Positions 62,185-64,000 of a stretch of DNA of 64,000 nt are shown here, in pieces (the stretch's first letter is position 1; every line of letters starts with the position of its first letter). The stretch covers positions 1 to 64,000 of the forward strand of contig NZ_JAESWC010000004.1 of the NCBI RefSeq assembly GCF_016765585.1, written 5' to 3'. Source of the DNA: Clostridium rhizosphaerae. Its GTDB lineage: Bacteria; Bacillota; Clostridia; Clostridiales; Clostridiaceae. Below the pieces are notes generated by a model. It saw only the letters and a list, made by a program, of their open reading frames with translations. It was not told the origin of the DNA and did not search any database. The translations under genes were made by a program, and so were the position numbers.

Positions 62185-63645
62185 ATGAGAAATTTTGAAA
62201 GCGATGTTCAGCTAATAAAATATGAAGTTCTAAAAGAAGTAGTTAAGCTTTCTTTAGAAGGTAAGCTTAAGAAAGAATATAAAACCATTGCAAAAAAAAT
62301 AATTCCAGGTCCAAAACCTAGAACACGCTGCTGCATTTACAAAGAACGAGAAATTATAAATGAAAGAGTAAAGCTTGCAATGGGAGGCAACAAAAAAAAT
62401 AAAAATATGATTGAAGTTATAAGCATTGCCTGCGATGAATGTCCTATACACCGTTTTACTGTTACAGAAGCATGTAGAGGCTGCCTTGCTCATAAGTGCT
62501 CTGAAGTTTGTCCTGTAGGCGCAATTCACATTATAAATAAACGTTCTTACATAAATACTGAAAAGTGCATTGAGTGTGGCCGCTGTAAGAGCGTATGTCC
62601 TTATAATGCTATTTCAGATGTTATGAGGCCCTGTAAACGTGCCTGCAATGCAAAAGCTCTAAGCTTTGATGAAAATAAAAAAGCTATAATAGATAATGAG
62701 AAGTGTATACAATGCGGTGCTTGTGTCTATCAATGTCCTTTTGGAGCAATAATGGATAAATCTTTTATAACGCCGGTAGTTAATTTGCTAGAAAAGGCAA
62801 AAGTCCAAAATGATTTTCATGTATATGCTCTTATGGCCCCTGCTATTTCCAGTCAGTTTACTTATGCAAGAATAGGTCAAGTAATTACTGGGATTAAAAA
62901 GCTTGGCTTCCACGATGTAGTTGAAGCTGCTCTTGGTGCTGACATGGTTGCACTTTCTGAGACTGAAGAATTCGCTCATAGCATAAGCGAAGGAAGAGCT
63001 TTAACAAGTTCCTGCTGCCCTGCTTTCGTAGCTTATATTAGAAAGAATTATCCTGAGCTTGTTTCTAATATATCCTCTACAGTTTCTCCAATGATAGCAA
63101 TATCCAAGCTTATAAAAAACCTTGATCCAGAAGCAAAAGTGGTCTTTATAGGCCCTTGTACAGCTAAAAAAGCCGAGATTTTAGAGCCTGATATCAAGGG
63201 TATTACAGACTTTGTAATTACCTTCGAGGAACTTCAGGCTATGCTTGATGCTTATGAAATAAATATTGAAGACTGTGAAGACAGTCCTTTAAACAATGCT
63301 TCTTTTTATGGAAGAATCTTTGCGCGAAGCGGCGGACTTACCGAATCTATTAAGCATATTATTAATGATAAAGGATTGAAAGTAGATTTTAAACCCATAA
63401 GCTGTGACGGTCTTCAAGAATGCGACAAAGCTCTTAAACTTTTAAAATTCAACAAACTGCCTTCAAATTTCATTGAAGGGATGGCTTGTCAAGGAGGCTG
63501 CATAGGCGGCGCCGCTTCTTTATGCCACGGCCCCAAGGATAAGACTGAAGTTGATAAATATGGAAGACTTGCCCTTGAAAAGCATGTAGCAGATTCATTA
63601 AGGGTATTTGAACTTGAAGAAATAGACTTTAACAGAAAGTACTAA
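62185..63645 (+). CDS. [FeFe]-hydrogenase catalytic subunit, HfsD-like
   Basis: A 486-residue protein. After about 85 residues without a known domain come several [4Fe-4S] motifs (CRGCLAHKCSEVCP, CIECGRCKSVCP, CIQCGACVYQCP, about residues 95-190). The H-cluster domain has L1 TSSCCPAFV (both cysteines kept), L2 GPCTAKKAE and L3 EGMACQGGCIGG. It is therefore expected to make or oxidise hydrogen, unlike the HfsB-like protein of the divergent operon. The first 85 residues and the domain order fit monomeric group B enzymes. No export signal, so cytoplasmic. ATG follows GAAAGAAGTGATACT. Confidence 0.88.
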   Translation: MRNFESDVQLIKYEVLKEVVKLSLEGKLKKEYKTIAKKIIPGPKPRTRCCIYKEREIINERVKLAMGGNKKNKNMIEVISIACDECPIHRFTVTEACRGCLAHKCSEVCPVGAIHIINKRSYINTEKCIECGRCKSVCPYNAISDVMRPCKRACNAKALSFDENKKAIIDNEKCIQCGACVYQCPFGAIMDKSFITPVVNLLEKAKVQNDFHVYALMAPAISSQFTYARIGQVITGIKKLGFHDVVEAALGADMVALSETEEFAHSISEGRALTSSCCPAFVAYIRKNYPELVSNISSTVSPMIAISKLIKNLDPEAKVVFIGPCTAKKAEILEPDIKGITDFVITFEELQAMLDAYEINIEDCEDSPLNNASFYGRIFARSGGLTESIKHIINDKGLKVDFKPISCDGLQECDKALKLLKFNKLPSNFIEGMACQGGCIGGAASLCHGPKDKTEVDKYGRLALEKHVADSLRVFELEEIDFNRKY

Positions 63646-63698
63646 CTGAAAAATATACAAATATACAAATATATAACTATATAACTATTTATATAGTT

Positions 63699-63752
63699 AA
63701 AGGGATGCCTACATAAGAAATTGCTTTCTTGTTTGACATCCCCTTTATTTTT
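63699..63752. terminator. terminator between convergent genes
   Basis: AAAGGGATG pairs with CATCCCCTTT, with an inner AAGAAA/TTTCTT stem, followed by T-rich sequence. It serves the hydrogenase gene and possibly the convergent SagB-type gene. AT-rich short repeats (ATACAAATAT) precede it. Confidence 0.85.
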
Positions 63753-63759
63753 ATAAGAT

Positions 63760-64000
63760 TTATTCAGCTGAAACCTTTCCTACTGGAGCTGCATAAATTA
63801 CAAATTCATCTTCACCATCAAGCATTAAAAATTCATCGATAATTTCTTGAGCATAATCTCCTATAGCAACTGTTCCAGCTCCTATAGCCTCACAAGCTAG
63901 ATACAGGTTTTGACATAGATGTCCTGAATCCTGAAGTATTGTCTTATGTGCTGCTACATTATATCTCCATTCGCTTCTGTATGGAATACAGCTCCATATG
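63760..64000 (-). CDS. SagB/ThcOx-type nitroreductase-fold protein (partial, C-terminus)
   Basis: The minus-strand frame is open from the window edge to TAA at 63760. It reads WSCIPYRSEWRYNVAAHK, TILQDSGHLCQNLYLACEAI, GAGTVAIGDYAQ, LDGEDEFVIYAAPVGK. This is the FMN-binding C-terminal half of the SagB/ThcOx dehydrogenase family (nitroreductase fold), which oxidises azolines in peptide natural products or acts as a stand-alone FMN oxidoreductase. The start lies outside the window, so the partner genes that would decide between these roles are not visible. Confidence 0.82.
   Translation of the reverse strand, partial: IWSCIPYRSEWRYNVAAHKTILQDSGHLCQNLYLACEAIGAGTVAIGDYAQEIIDEFLMLDGEDEFVIYAAPVGKVSAE

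Overview
The window looks like a chromosomal segment of a low-GC, spore-former-type Firmicute, most likely Clostridium or a close relative. The evidence is the strong A+T bias, the GGAGG ribosome binding sites, the T-box and lysine riboswitch, the [FeFe]-hydrogenase locus and the desulfoferrodoxin. No rRNA, tRNA, CRISPR array or phage module was seen. Most genes lie on the minus strand.

Layout. 1-8.3 kb: housekeeping and small accessory genes (ECF transporter S component, small membrane protein, FAD oxidoreductase, prfC, HAD phosphatase, then a minus-strand run of GNAT, methyltransferase, GNAT, Nudix and HIT genes). 8.9-10.9 kb: a minus-strand group II intron, probably class C, sitting directly behind a strong terminator; its reverse transcriptase gene carries one in-frame amber codon. 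11-37.6 kb: a 26-kb N-glycan utilisation locus behind a LacI-family regulator. It encodes GH130, three GH29 fucosidases, GH38, GH20, GH18, GH35 and GH3 enzymes, a ROK kinase, a transglutaminase-fold protein, a CBM9-like protein, and a sugar ABC importer without an ATPase gene. None of the glycosidases has an obvious signal peptide, so the lipoprotein and permeases probably import glycans that are then taken apart in the cytoplasm. The combination (fucosidases, beta-galactosidase, hexosaminidase, alpha-mannosidase, Man-GlcNAc phosphorylase, possible beta-xylosidase, no sialidase) would suit plant-type complex N-glycans. 37.7-39.3 kb: a decayed block with a duplicated Nudix/HIT pair, a HIT remnant and a frameshifted Nudix/MazG chimera. 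39.5-55.4 kb: trpS with T-box, desulfoferrodoxin, an 8.6-kb cyclic beta-1,2-glucan synthase-like gene, lysA, lysC with lysine riboswitch, and an M18 aminopeptidase. 55.5-64 kb: a CDF transporter, a TnpB-like protein with a degraded RuvC site, and an hfs-type [FeFe]-hydrogenase locus (putative redox sensor, PP2C-type phosphatase, thioredoxin-like ferredoxin, catalytic subunit), then the end of a SagB/ThcOx-type gene.

Two things stand out. First, the N-glycan locus carries a family of about nine structured hairpin units at four gene junctions. They are bounded on both sides by Shine-Dalgarno-like AAAGGAGG, show compensatory base changes in three stems, and in one place supply the C-terminus and stop codon of the upstream gene. 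I know of no name for this family. Second, the TnpB-like gene at 56844-58313 has lost two of the three RuvC acidic residues, sits just downstream of a phosphatase gene instead of in a visible transposon, and is followed by a compact three-way-junction RNA candidate. This is the layout expected of an exapted, RNA-guided TnpB-like repressor (TldR type). The window also holds several other palindromic repeat families (1288/4371, 115/53951 and 51601/52053).
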